Shown here one piece after another: positions 46,318 through 54,719 of a stretch of 64,000 nucleotides of DNA. Below the pieces are notes generated by a model that saw only the letters and a list, made by a program, of their open reading frames with translations, did not search any database and was not told where the DNA came from. The stretch is from Fibrobacter sp. UWP2. Its GTDB lineage: Bacteria > Fibrobacterota > Fibrobacteria > Fibrobacterales > Fibrobacteraceae. The stretch lies in assembly GCF_900141705.1 (NCBI RefSeq), contig NZ_FQYM01000005.1, positions 62,001 through 126,000 of the forward strand, given 5' to 3'. The number at the start of each line of letters is the position of its first letter. Position 1 is the first letter of the stretch. The position numbers and the translations under genes were made by a program.

Positions 46318-46860
46318 CTACTTTTGGCTTAAAACCCACCGGTAGTATCCGGCAATTTGTAGCGGATGGTTGAACGAACCGTCCGTTATTTTTTTGTGCA
46401 GGTCTTCGTCAGAGATAGTCGAGGTCTCTATATCCTCGTTGTCGTCAAAATGGGTGTCTCCGTTACGGGAAACGCCATCAATAAAGACTACATGGAATTT
46501 TCCACGGTGACGGTCGGGGTTGACCGAGAATTCGCCGAGGTACGAAACCGACGGGGACGCGGCGGCAAAACCGGTTTCTTCTTGAAGTTCGCGGATGGCC
46601 GCCTGCTCGGGCGATTCAGCGTTGTTGATGATGCCTGCGGGAAATTCGAGCGCGATGGTTCCGGAACCGTGACGGTATTGGTGCGTCATGACCCACTTGC
46701 CTTCTGCAGTGCGGGCGAGAATCAGCACCCAGTCGGGTTGCCATAGCGTGTAGAAGTCGTCGATGACTTTGCCGTTCGGGAGTTCGCATGTTTCCTTCGC
46801 GACCTTGAGCCAGGGGGTGTCTACCAGGTATTCCTTGTCAAGCAGTTTCCAGAGTTTCAT
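46318..46860 (-). CDS. NUDIX hydrolase (ADP-sugar pyrophosphatase-like)
   Basis: A 180-residue protein with a full NUDIX box at residues 76-98 (GIINNAESPEQAAIRELQEE then TGF), fitting Gx5Ex7REUxEExGU. Family members hydrolyse nucleoside diphosphate derivatives such as ADP-ribose; the substrate cannot be told. It converges with the cyclic-di-GMP gene, with one base between stop codons. It is the last of three minus-strand genes with the MFS transporter and the methyltransferase. Confidence 0.9.
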   Translation of the reverse strand: MKLWKLLDKEYLVDTPWLKVAKETCELPNGKVIDDFYTLWQPDWVLILARTAEGKWVMTHQYRHGSGTIALEFPAGIINNAESPEQAAIRELQEETGFAAASPSVSYLGEFSVNPDRHRGKFHVVFIDGVSRNGDTHFDDNEDIETSTISDEDLHKKITDGSFNHPLQIAGYYRWVLSQK

Positions 46861-46882
46861 ATCGTGATGCTTTCCGCCGGGG

Positions 46883-48061
46883 TTATCCTTCCAGTTTGTT
46901 CTTCAGGTAATGCCTTGCGGTCCATGTGAAATATAAAATGTCTGCGACTACAAGCGCGATGGCGCAGGTGAGAAATACCTGCTGGTGCATGCCGAAGTGT
47001 TCCGCCATCGAGCCTCCCGCGAGAATGCCGATACCGATTCCGATATCCCAGCCGCTGAGGTATGTGCTGTTTGCGGTGCCGCGCTGGTCGTGGCGGGCGA
47101 GGTTCACGCACATCGTCTGGTAACCTGGGAAAATGAGCCCGAGGCTTGTGCCGATGAGGAATGCCGATGCGAAGAACGTGACAGGCGAATGGCTGAAAGC
47201 GAGCAGGAAGTAGGCGATGATGTTGAGCGTCATGCCCGTGCCCACGAGGTGCACGAGGTAACCGCGGTCAATGAGGCGGCCGGTCATAACGCGATTGAGG
47301 ATGAGCCCTGCCGCGATGAGCGCATAGAACCAGCCGGAACCGCCGATGCCGAGTTCCTTGGCGTAAAGCGCGATGTAGTTGGTGACAGGGCCGTAGGCGA
47401 ACCCTACGAAGATGAAGTTTGCGAATTGCGGGACGGCACGCGTGAGGAAGAACCTGTCGAGCGAAAGCGGAGCGTGCGGTTTCTTTTCTTTGCGCGGGAC
47501 GTTCAGTGTTTGCACGAGAATCAGTCCGATGACGCAGAGCGCGATGGAAATGATAAACACGATGGTGTCGCCGAAAGCCTCGTACAGGAACATGCCTGTC
47601 ATGGGGCCCGTGGCAAACGCGAGATTCACGCTGATGCCGAAGTAGCCGATGCCTTCACCGCGGCGGCTTGCGGGGAGAGCGTCGATGGCGACCGTGTTAC
47701 TTGCGGTCGTTGAAATCCCGAAACACAGCCCGTGGGCAAAACGCACGGCGGCAAGAATCGGCAGGAATGCTACCGTCTTGTAGCCCAAGAAACAGGCGGT
47801 AAACGCGAAGAAGGTCCAAAAGTACAGGGGCTTGCGGCTAAGCGTATCCACCAAGAAGCCTGCGAACGGTCGGCAGGCGAGCGCGCCGATGGTATACAGT
47901 GAAATGATGATGCCCGCCGTCGCATTGTCCGTCTGGAACTTCTCGATGATGAACATCGGGAGGATGGGCAACAGCTGGTAAAAGCTGAAGAACAGCAAGA
48001 AGTTTGCCGCTGCGCAAGTTGTGAAGTTCCGCGTCCAGAGAGCTGGCTTTTTTTCCTCCAC
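46883..48061 (-). CDS. MFS transporter
   Basis: A 392-residue protein with about twelve membrane segments of the major facilitator type and the loop motif GFLVDTLSRKPLYFW (a variant of GxLaDrxGrrx). The likely start is the GTG at 48061 (VEEKKPALW) because AGAGGAAGTAAAC precedes it; the frame is open to 48427 but that part overlaps the methyltransferase gene. Drug or sugar efflux is possible; the substrate is unknown. Confidence 0.85.
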   Translation of the reverse strand: MEEKKPALWTRNFTTCAAANFLLFFSFYQLLPILPMFIIEKFQTDNATAGIIISLYTIGALACRPFAGFLVDTLSRKPLYFWTFFAFTACFLGYKTVAFLPILAAVRFAHGLCFGISTTASNTVAIDALPASRRGEGIGYFGISVNLAFATGPMTGMFLYEAFGDTIVFIISIALCVIGLILVQTLNVPRKEKKPHAPLSLDRFFLTRAVPQFANFIFVGFAYGPVTNYIALYAKELGIGGSGWFYALIAAGLILNRVMTGRLIDRGYLVHLVGTGMTLNIIAYFLLAFSHSPVTFFASAFLIGTSLGLIFPGYQTMCVNLARHDQRGTANSTYLSGWDIGIGIGILAGGSMAEHFGMHQQVFLTCAIALVVADILYFTWTARHYLKNKLEG

Positions 48062-48063
48062 GT

Positions 48064-49224
48064 TTACTTCCTCTCGAGCATCACGATGGTTTCGAGGTGC
48101 GGGGTGCCGGGGAACAGGTCGAGCGGCTGTACTTCGCGCACGCGGTAGCCGTAGCGTTCCCATTCCTTGAGCGAGGCGGGAATCTCGTCGGTGCCACAGA
48201 ACACGTGGGCCACGCGGACAGGCTTGCGCATGGCGAGCGCGTGGATGACTCCGGGTTCGCAGCCCTTGCGGGGCGGGTCCAGCAATATCTTCTCGGGCTC
48301 GCCGGGGATGGGCCGCGGGAGTCTCGTCTGTACGAACATCTCGTCGATTTTGCCGGCGACAAAGCGGTAGTTTTTCTTGAGGAACTTGGCGCTCGCCTTC
48401 GCGCTTTCGATGGAGGCGCCTTCCCATTCCACGCCGAGTACGGATTTGGCGGCTTCGCCGAGCGCAAAGCTGAAGAGCCCGTAGCCGCAGTACAGGTCCA
48501 GGAAGTGGTCTTCCTTGCCGAGGCTGAGCATGCGGCTTGCGGCCTTGATAAGATTGTGGATCTGGCTCTCGTTGATCTGGCTGAACCCGGTGACCGGGTA
48601 TTTGAGGCGGAAATGCCCGAGGTCGAGCGTGAGGTCGCGCGGGCCAAAGAGCTGTTTGAAGGCGAGTCCCTCGGTGGGGCGGCGGCTCTCGAGGTAGTAG
48701 TCGGAACCGGTCGGGTCAATGTAGGCGTGCGCGGCGGTCACGTGGTAGGGGCATGCCGCGAGCACTTCCGAAATGGCCTTGAGCTTGCGGACAATGCTGG
48801 CGTCCAGTTTTTTGACGTTGAAAACGACTACTCGGTACTTGTAGGTGCCGCGGATAATGATCCAGTTGAGGGCGTACGCCAGGGGCTTGTAGGCGGGCGT
48901 GATGAGCTTGTCGAACAGCAGGCGGTAGATGGCGTTGTGCTCCTCGGGCTCGAGGATGCTGTCGTATTCGTTGAACCTGAGGTCGCCGGGCTGCATGTCC
49001 ACACGGCGCTTGCTGGTGGTGCGGTAGTGGCGGGGCATGGGGCTTGCGACCACCGGCTGCGGACCGCAGGGGAGGCGGTTCACTTCCCAAAATTCGCGGA
49101 TGGCGGCGTTTTTTACCCGGAGCTCGTCCTTGTAGTCGAGGGGGGCGAGGGTCTCGCCGTAGGCGGAATCCGATTCCTTGGTGTAGCCAGGGAGGTTGTG
49201 CGCGATGGCCTGTTCAAAAAACAT
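48064..49224 (-). CDS. TrmA/RlmCD-family SAM-dependent RNA (uracil-C5) methyltransferase
   Basis: A 386-residue protein of the TrmA/RumA family. It has the SAM-binding motif FLDLYCGYGLFSFALG at about residues 240-255, LLDPPRKGCEPGV at about 312-324, the nucleophile region HVFCGTDEIPASL at about 338-350 (Cys kept, usual CNP replaced by CGT) and the C-terminal DLFPGTPHLETIVMLER. The N-terminal TRAM domain and iron-sulfur Cys set of RlmD are not evident. It could act on tRNA or rRNA. Confidence 0.82.
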   Translation of the reverse strand: MFFEQAIAHNLPGYTKESDSAYGETLAPLDYKDELRVKNAAIREFWEVNRLPCGPQPVVASPMPRHYRTTSKRRVDMQPGDLRFNEYDSILEPEEHNAIYRLLFDKLITPAYKPLAYALNWIIIRGTYKYRVVVFNVKKLDASIVRKLKAISEVLAACPYHVTAAHAYIDPTGSDYYLESRRPTEGLAFKQLFGPRDLTLDLGHFRLKYPVTGFSQINESQIHNLIKAASRMLSLGKEDHFLDLYCGYGLFSFALGEAAKSVLGVEWEGASIESAKASAKFLKKNYRFVAGKIDEMFVQTRLPRPIPGEPEKILLDPPRKGCEPGVIHALAMRKPVRVAHVFCGTDEIPASLKEWERYGYRVREVQPLDLFPGTPHLETIVMLERK

Positions 49225-49248
49225 GGTAGCCTCGGGTCGTGGTTAAAA

Positions 49249-49292
49249 GAAAAGCCCCGCCTAAATAACCCGTTTTGGGCTGTTAGGCGGGG
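49249..49292 (-). terminator. Terminator of tRNA-Gly
   Basis: CCCCGCCTAA (49255-49264) pairs with TTAGGCGGGG (49283-49292); the plus-strand A run at the left (AAAAGAAAAG) is a T run on the minus strand. It ends the tRNA-Gly transcript upstream of the methyltransferase. Confidence 0.85.
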
Positions 49293-49299
49293 TTCTGAG

Positions 49300-49371
49300 A
49301 GCGGCGGACCGGGATCGAACCGGCAACCATTAGCTTGGAAGGCTAAGGCTCTACCATTGAGCTACCGCCGC
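49300..49371 (-). tRNA. tRNA-Gly (anticodon UCC)
   Basis: Minus strand 72-nt cloverleaf: acceptor GCGGCGG/CCGCCGC, D-arm AGCTCAATGGTAGAGC, anticodon stem TTAGC/GCTAA with loop CTTCCAA giving TCC, T-arm with GGTTCGATCC, discriminator T as usual for glycine. CCA is not encoded. Confidence 0.95.
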
Positions 49372-49430
49372 TAGCTAGCCCAAATGTATAAAAAAAGCCC
49401 ATTTTTATAAAGGGGTCCCCTTGAAACTTG

Positions 49431-49459
49431 TTGGAATTTTTTAGAAATCTTGCTAAATT
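49431..49459 (+). promoter_or_regulatory. Promoter of infC-rpmI-rplT
   Basis: -35 TTGGAA (49431-49436), 17-bp spacer and an extended -10 TGCTAAATT (TAAATT at 49454-49459). Transcription would begin near 49466, giving a leader of about 30 nt. Confidence 0.72.
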
Positions 49460-49496
49460 TTGCCTCACAAAATAAACATCATACCTAGGAGCATAC

Positions 49497-50114
49497 TTGT
49501 ACCCTAATCCGCGCGATCGCCGCATGCCTAACCGTCCCAGTGACGGAACTCGTACCAACGAGGATATCCATATTTCCCCGATTCGTCTCGTGAAGGAAGA
49601 CGGCGAAGCCGTTATCATCGAGACCGCTAAGGCTTTGCAGATGGCTAAGGACGCCGGACTGGACCTGGTGGAAGTGTCTCCGAATGCAAAACCGCCCGTT
49701 TGCCGCATCATCAACTACGGCAAGTACAAGTTCGAGCAGCTCAAGAAGGCGAAGGCAGCCAAGGCGAAGCAGCACGTGGTGAAGCTGAAAGAAATCAAGA
49801 TGCACCCGAAGACTGCCGAGAACGACTACCTGTACCGCATCAAGCAGGCTGCCGCGTTTTTGCAGGATGGCATGAAGGTGAAGCTTATTATGCAGTTCCG
49901 TGGCCGCGAAATGGCCCACATGGACTACGGTAAGCGCCTGATGGAGCGCGCCAAGGAAGACTTGCTCCAGTACGGCGATTTGGAAATGGACTCACGGGTC
50001 GAGGGCAACACGATGCTCTCTATCTATGGTCCTAAACGTGGTGCGGGTTCCGCCAAAAAGCAGGACCAGGCACCGAAGCCCGCAACCGAGCCAAAGGCAG
50101 CAGGTGAGGCTTAA
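49497..50114 (+). CDS. infC: Translation initiation factor IF-3
   Basis: IF-3 keeps the 30S subunit free and checks start codons. The 205-residue product has IRLVKEDGEAVIIETAKALQMA at the N-domain and the C-domain motif MKVKLIMQFRGREMAH. An extra Ala/Lys/Gln-rich tail of about 25 residues is unusual. The start is TTG at 49497, 5 bp after AGGAG (49487-49491); the first in-frame ATG (49524) would remove nine residues and has no ribosome site. Rare start codons are used for infC autoregulation in other bacteria. Confidence 0.94.
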   Translation: MYPNPRDRRMPNRPSDGTRTNEDIHISPIRLVKEDGEAVIIETAKALQMAKDAGLDLVEVSPNAKPPVCRIINYGKYKFEQLKKAKAAKAKQHVVKLKEIKMHPKTAENDYLYRIKQAAAFLQDGMKVKLIMQFRGREMAHMDYGKRLMERAKEDLLQYGDLEMDSRVEGNTMLSIYGPKRGAGSAKKQDQAPKPATEPKAAGEA

Positions 50115-50135
50115 CAATAAACCTAAGAGGTAAAA

Positions 50136-50333
50136 ATGCCTAAAATGAAAACACATAGCGGTGCTAAGAAGCGCTTCCGCGTGACGGGTTCCGGCCACGT
50201 CAAGTTCAAGCGCGCTGGTATGCGCCACATTCAAGCCAAAATGACCACTAAGCGTAAGCGCAACCTTCGTAAGGGTGCACTCGTCAAGAAGGTCGATACC
50301 TATCACGTCAAGCGTCTGCTTGTAGTAGCATAA
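50136..50333 (+). CDS. rpmI: 50S ribosomal protein L35
   Basis: A basic 65-residue protein starting [20 protein letters not shown], the L35 signature, between infC and rplT as in most bacteria. AAGAGGT precedes the ATG. Confidence 0.97.
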   Translation: MPKMKTHSGAKKRFRVTGSGHVKFKRAGMRHIQAKMTTKRKRNLRKGALVKKVDTYHVKRLLVVA

Positions 50334-50344
50334 GGAGAGTAAGA

Positions 50345-50695
50345 ATGCCACGCGCTAAAACCAGAGTTCCTTCCCGCGAACGCCGCAAAAAAATCCTCAA
50401 GGCCGCCAAGGGCTTCTACGGCCGTCGCAAGTCGAACCTTCGCCTTGCCATTGACGCTGTAGCCCACGCCGGTCAGTATGCCTACGCCCATCGCCGCGAC
50501 AAGAAGGGCACGTTCCGCTCCCTGTGGATCGTCCGCCTCAATGCCGCCGTCCGTGAGCACGGCATCAGCTATAGCCAGTTCATTTACAAGCTTTCCAAGG
50601 CCAACATCAAGATGAACCGCAAGGTTCTCGCCGACATGGCCGTCGCCGATCCTGAAGCATTCGCCAAGGTCGTCGAAGTCGTGAAGGCTGCTTAA
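50345..50695 (+). CDS. rplT: 50S ribosomal protein L20
   Basis: A 116-residue basic protein with [30 protein letters not shown] and [23 protein letters not shown] (L20 pattern). AAGGAG lies before the ATG. L20 represses its own operon in other bacteria; no leader structure was examined here. Its last 19 codons or so and the following 29 bp recur at 50887-50972. Confidence 0.97.
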   Translation: MPRAKTRVPSRERRKKILKAAKGFYGRRKSNLRLAIDAVAHAGQYAYAHRRDKKGTFRSLWIVRLNAAVREHGISYSQFIYKLSKANIKMNRKVLADMAVADPEAFAKVVEVVKAA

Positions 50696-50724
50696 TAGCT
50701 GACTTAGCGAAAACGCGAGAAATT
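50639..50724 (+). repeat. Copy A of an 86-bp direct repeat: rplT 3' end and downstream
   Basis: The end of rplT and the start of its 3' flank. It is identical to copy B at 50887-50972 except T at 50653 for G at 50901. The two lie 248 bp apart, with different sequence between. Confidence 0.95.
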
Positions 50725-50759
50725 GTCCCCTGCCGGTAAAACGGCGGAGGACTTTTTTT
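50725..50759 (+). terminator. Terminator of the infC-rpmI-rplT operon
   Basis: GTCCCCTGCCG (50725-50735) pairs with CGGCGGAGGAC (50742-50752), one mismatch, then seven T. Confidence 0.88.
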
Positions 50760-50886
50760 ATTTGCAGTTTATCGGTGACGGCCATGGTGAGCCGGAGTCG
50801 CCAGGCGTAAGCTGGCGACGTAGGCGAGAGCATGCGAAATACCAGAGGTCTCGGTTCCCGATGTAATGAGCATGCGGTCGTGTCCC

Positions 50887-50972
50887 GCCGTCGCCGATCC
50901 GGAAGCATTCGCCAAGGTCGTCGAAGTCGTGAAGGCTGCTTAATAGCTGACTTAGCGAAAACGCGAGAAATT
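50887..50972 (+). repeat. Copy B of the 86-bp repeat: rplT 3' end remnant
   Basis: It matches 50639-50724 with one substitution, including the rplT stop codon and 29 bp of flank. No start or upstream part of rplT is present, so it is a partial duplication. Confidence 0.95.
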
Positions 50973-51003
50973 CGCCCTGCTCCTTGCGAGTGGGGCGTTT
51001 TTT
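50973..51003 (+). terminator. Second terminator after the rplT-tail duplication
   Basis: CGCCCTGCTC (50973-50982) pairs with GAGTGGGGCG (50988-50997), including G-T pairs, then six T. Its sequence is unrelated to the terminator after copy A. Confidence 0.82.
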
Positions 51004-51091
51004 GTGCGTTTGTAAAAAAAATGACAGACGAGCTTGTATGCAAATAAAAAGATTATATTCAAAAATAGACGGCCTAAAAAAAGAGTGAAAA

Positions 51092-54000
51092 ATGAGTTTT
51101 TTTCGTAGGCTAATTATGACGTGTGCAGTATCCAGCTGTGCATATGCAGTTACTGTCTATACTATGGACGAACAGTTTTCTCACAAAAAACAGACCGTTT
51201 TAAGGTTTAAAGTTGAAAATAATTCCAGCGATACTTTGAATGGTATAGAGCTGCGTTATCATGTTGTTGGGGATACATCCATTATTGAGGCTCCTGAATA
51301 CTATTATTTTCCTGAGGGATCGGCCAATTGGTCGTTTGAAGATTCTGTTAATGCGACGCTTGTTATTTACTTTCCAGAAGTTATTCTGTATCCTGGAGAC
51401 GTGTTGGGAGGAAGTTCAGGCTATGCTATAGGTCTTCATAACAAGGAGTGGGCTGTATGGACAAAGGCGGATGACCCCTCTCAACCGAAATCAGAGTTCT
51501 TTTCTGTTGCGGAAAATGTAGAGGTCCTATCTGGCGGAAAATCGTTGATGCCTGATCTCGGAAAATATACAGGTTGTCCGGTGGTACAATTTGTTGCGGT
51601 AACTAAGGATTCAGTTTCGTTGCAGATTAAACAGCAATCGGATGCTGATTTGGCCTCAATTGCGATAAAAAATAAAAATGGTATTGTCGTATCGGCGAAT
51701 TTGAATGAGTCTACAATTGATGCAATGGGTCAAAAGATTTGGCATGGTTATATGCCGACACAAGATACTGTAGAACATCGAGGTGAAATATGGGCTGAAT
51801 GTAATGGACAACTTCTTTCATATTTTGCTTATGGTTGGAAGCCAACGGGTGCCATGGATGCGGTGAAAAAAAATCTTTGGCCTTCTACAGATTCCTTTGT
51901 GAGAGCTGATTTTGATATGGGATTCAATCAGGGGCTAATTGAAGGTCAACGACTGGTTTTACAGAAAGATTCTCTTGGGCAATATCTGGATGCCCGTCGT
52001 ACAGAAAATTGGAAATTTTATCGCACTTGGGAAGAGCCGGGAGAGAATCCGATGCCTGTAATTTGGTCATCGCCACTTATGCAATATGACGAAAGTGATA
52101 TTGATTCGCTAACTCTAGAATGGAGCCCCATTGAAGAGGTGAATTGGTATCGACTTCTTGTTATAAGGGATTCTTTGGTGGGGGATTCCGTATTATTCGT
52201 TGATACAACGGTCTCTATGTTCACGATGCGTACATCGGTGAAAATACCTGTTCTTCCTGCAGGAAAATATGTATGGTATGTTGACCCACTTATAGAAGTT
52301 CCAACAGATGAAAATATAGAGGGAGAAGAGTACTACATTATAACAGGCGATGACGCTAATCCTGAAAGTGGCAACTTGAGTGGGAATCCCCCTGTACTAA
52401 GAGCTCCTTGGCACAAAAGGGTTGGTAGATGGGCGAAAAAGACAGTGAAGAAAGCTGTTGAATATATTTCTCCAGCGACTAAGGTTACTCAGGATATTGC
52501 TACAGGAAATTTGACATGGAATAATGCTCTTACATATACGGGTAGTTTTTTGGTGAATAGGGTCAATCCCTTTGGGTTTATACAGATTTTTGTTCACACG
52601 GAAACGATTCATACGAGGGTTAATGCGGTAACAAAAAATATGGAATGGCTGCAAAAAACATATGATGATAGATATGTTTACAATGCTCTTTTGACGGATA
52701 AATGCTTTGGCTCGTCTGCGTTTTGTGCAATGAAGGATTCGAGAATGTTGGCTGAAAATTGGAATGTAGGATTTAATGAAAAAAATTGGGATAGAGTTTT
52801 TCCGAAAAAAGATGTGAACGGAAATACAAATTATGCGGTCCATAACCGCTGCTGGCTGACAATGGCGCAAATGATAAATCATTACAAGGGTGGAAATATT
52901 GCTTCTGATGAAATACTATATAATGTAAGGGGTGGGTTTAGTGACACAGCAGTCAGTAATGCGATTGAATCAATGCAGGCTGTGAATTACGCATTGGGCC
53001 TAGATGTGTGGGACCAGGTTACTCATAATACGTTGTTAAATAGTTTTAAGGCGACGGGATTAATCCCGTCAGTTGATGGCTGGTCTGCGGGAACCCCGTT
53101 TTTGCATACAATAATTACAACAATTGAATCGGGAAATGTTCTCGGGGTTACGCAAAGTAATGGTGGTGCGCATGGTGGGCATGCAATGGTTTTAAATGGA
53201 TATAAAATTAAGAGTAATGGTAACGTAGATATACATTTATTGAATGTTGACAATATGGGCGGAAGTGAATGGCGATATTATTGCAACATTTCTTTTCTTG
53301 GATTGGATGTTGTTGTGCGATTTGTTGTTAATGGGATAGGACAACTAGTTGATCTTATAAGGGATCAAGAAGATAATGGAAAAAATTTGAGTGGGGATAT
53401 GTTCCTATTTTACTACATTCCCCCGCAGGGAGTACATGGACGTCTTGCAAATGCGAGCGTTTTTGAAGATTCAGATGGTGATAGTATTGTAGATATAGAT
53501 GAAAACAAACGTTTCGGAACGAATCCATTGAGGCCGGATTCAGACGGAGATGGAATAAATGACTATAATGAAATTCTCGATTTTAAAAAGTGTGAAACAT
53601 ATGGTGGGTATTATGTTTCGTCAATAGCGACCCTTATAGATCTTGAGCCGCAAATGTCCTATGTATTACAATCAGATTTTGATGGTGATGGCCTTCATGC
53701 CGCAGTGGATAGAGATTCTGATGGCGATGGATATTGTGATGGCCAAGAACAGGGCTTTTTGGAGATGGAATCAATTCATAAATGCGAAAGATTTGATGCG
53801 AGAAAACATCCTGAAGGAGTGATTCCTCTTTGCAATGAAGTTCGGGTGGCTCTTCTTGCTAAGGAAAAACTTCAACTTAATGATAGAGCGTCGTGTATCG
53901 CTTTGAATGGCTTGTTTTGCCCAGTAGCTTCTTATGAAAACTCCTTTAATGACCTTTATGGCGTGCGACTTGGGGTTGACGCTTCTGTGGGTAATGTGTA

Positions 54001-54712
54001 TTCTACAAAGTCTGTGTTGTTACGAGATAGGGCAAAGGTGTATGGAAACTTGGAAACGGCAGGAAATGTTGTGAGGCAAAGTTCAACTGCATTAATTACG
54101 GGAAATGTTGTTGAAGGTTCTACTCAATCTAATGAAAATATTGCTAGGTATGAATCTATATTTAATGATGTTGTGGTTAATGGAGATTTTACAATATATC
54201 GCAATCGTAATATAAATTCGGGAGAATTTATGTATTCCAATATTTTGGGTGCTGGATCGAATAATACAGAATTTAATTTTAATTCTGGTTCAAACCTTGT
54301 GCTCAATGTGACTGGAAATTTTCTAGTTGGCTCACTTAAATTTCAGCATGGCTCAAAGCTTTACGTTCCTGCTGAAGGCGATGTGGTTTTCCATGTTGGA
54401 AATGATTTTCAATGGAACGGAACTGTTGAAACAAATGATATGATTTCTGCGGCGCAGCATGTCATGATTTATTACTATGGCGTAAATAGGGTGTTTGTGC
54501 AGACTGATTTTGCAGGTACAATTGTTGCTCCGAATGCGGAAGTGGTTGTTGGTCAGTCGGGTAAGAATTTTTATGGAGCGATATACGCAAAGAGTATTGT
54601 GGTCCATCAAAATGCAAAAATTACTTGGGTGCCGTTTGCTCCTCTGCCAAAGAATACGGTTGTAGCCGGTGTTGGTGATTTTAGTTTGCCTAGCTATGTC
54701 TTTTTTTATTAA
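51092..54712 (+). CDS. Secreted papain-like cysteine protease-like multidomain protein (1,206 aa)
   Basis: The signal peptide is short (residues 1-19). Residues about 25-150 resemble a cellulose-binding CBM3-like beta domain (VLRFKVENNSSDTLNGIELRY). Residues about 575-740 look like a papain-fold peptidase: Cys587 in NRCWLTMAQMINHYKGG, His697 in GAHGGHAMVLNGY and Asn nearby in LLNVDNMGG. Residues about 793-890 have thrombospondin-type Asp-rich calcium repeats (DSDGDSIVD, DSDGDGIND, DSDGDGYCD). The C-terminal part (about 1000-1190) is a beta-rich domain, seen in other surface proteins, with GTIVAPNAEVVVGQSGKNFYGAIYAKSI. Base composition is clearly more AT-rich than the rest of the window. AAAGAGTG is a weak ribosome site. 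Confidence 0.78.
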   Translation: MSFFRRLIMTCAVSSCAYAVTVYTMDEQFSHKKQTVLRFKVENNSSDTLNGIELRYHVVGDTSIIEAPEYYYFPEGSANWSFEDSVNATLVIYFPEVILYPGDVLGGSSGYAIGLHNKEWAVWTKADDPSQPKSEFFSVAENVEVLSGGKSLMPDLGKYTGCPVVQFVAVTKDSVSLQIKQQSDADLASIAIKNKNGIVVSANLNESTIDAMGQKIWHGYMPTQDTVEHRGEIWAECNGQLLSYFAYGWKPTGAMDAVKKNLWPSTDSFVRADFDMGFNQGLIEGQRLVLQKDSLGQYLDARRTENWKFYRTWEEPGENPMPVIWSSPLMQYDESDIDSLTLEWSPIEEVNWYRLLVIRDSLVGDSVLFVDTTVSMFTMRTSVKIPVLPAGKYVWYVDPLIEVPTDENIEGEEYYIITGDDANPESGNLSGNPPVLRAPWHKRVGRWAKKTVKKAVEYISPATKVTQDIATGNLTWNNALTYTGSFLVNRVNPFGFIQIFVHTETIHTRVNAVTKNMEWLQKTYDDRYVYNALLTDKCFGSSAFCAMKDSRMLAENWNVGFNEKNWDRVFPKKDVNGNTNYAVHNRCWLTMAQMINHYKGGNIASDEILYNVRGGFSDTAVSNAIESMQAVNYALGLDVWDQVTHNTLLNSFKATGLIPSVDGWSAGTPFLHTIITTIESGNVLGVTQSNGGAHGGHAMVLNGYKIKSNGNVDIHLLNVDNMGGSEWRYYCNISFLGLDVVVRFVVNGIGQLVDLIRDQEDNGKNLSGDMFLFYYIPPQGVHGRLANASVFEDSDGDSIVDIDENKRFGTNPLRPDSDGDGINDYNEILDFKKCETYGGYYVSSIATLIDLEPQMSYVLQSDFDGDGLHAAVDRDSDGDGYCDGQEQGFLEMESIHKCERFDARKHPEGVIPLCNEVRVALLAKEKLQLNDRASCIALNGLFCPVASYENSFNDLYGVRLGVDASVGNVYSTKSVLLRDRAKVYGNLETAGNVVRQSSTALITGNVVEGSTQSNENIARYESIFNDVVVNGDFTIYRNRNINSGEFMYSNILGAGSNNTEFNFNSGSNLVLNVTGNFLVGSLKFQHGSKLYVPAEGDVVFHVGNDFQWNGTVETNDMISAAQHVMIYYYGVNRVFVQTDFAGTIVAPNAEVVVGQSGKNFYGAIYAKSIVVHQNAKITWVPFAPLPKNTVVAGVGDFSLPSYVFFY

Positions 54713-54719
54713 GGTGCAT

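Larger units (their letters stand above)
50696..51091. other. Intergenic region with rplT-tail duplication
   Basis: Between rplT and the papain-like gene no credible gene is seen. It holds the operon terminator, a GC-rich insert with an inverted repeat (GTCGCCAG 50797-50804 with CTGGCGAC 50812-50819) and two GAGCATGCG copies (50828-50836, 50868-50876), copy B of the rplT tail, and a second terminator. An open frame at 50832-51047 spans the duplication and is not considered real. Confidence 0.8.

Noticed and set aside
46883-48427. Extended N-terminus of the MFS transporter (to 48427)
   Set aside because: The added part is out-of-frame translation of the methyltransferase gene; the GTG at 48061 has a ribosome site.
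50828-50876. Repeated GAGCATGCG as a possible CRISPR fragment
   Set aside because: Only two short copies, no regular spacing and no cas genes.
50832-51047. Small plus-strand frame after rplT (71 codons)
   Set aside because: It spans the duplicated rplT tail and the terminator, is Arg-rich without a domain, and has no ribosome site.
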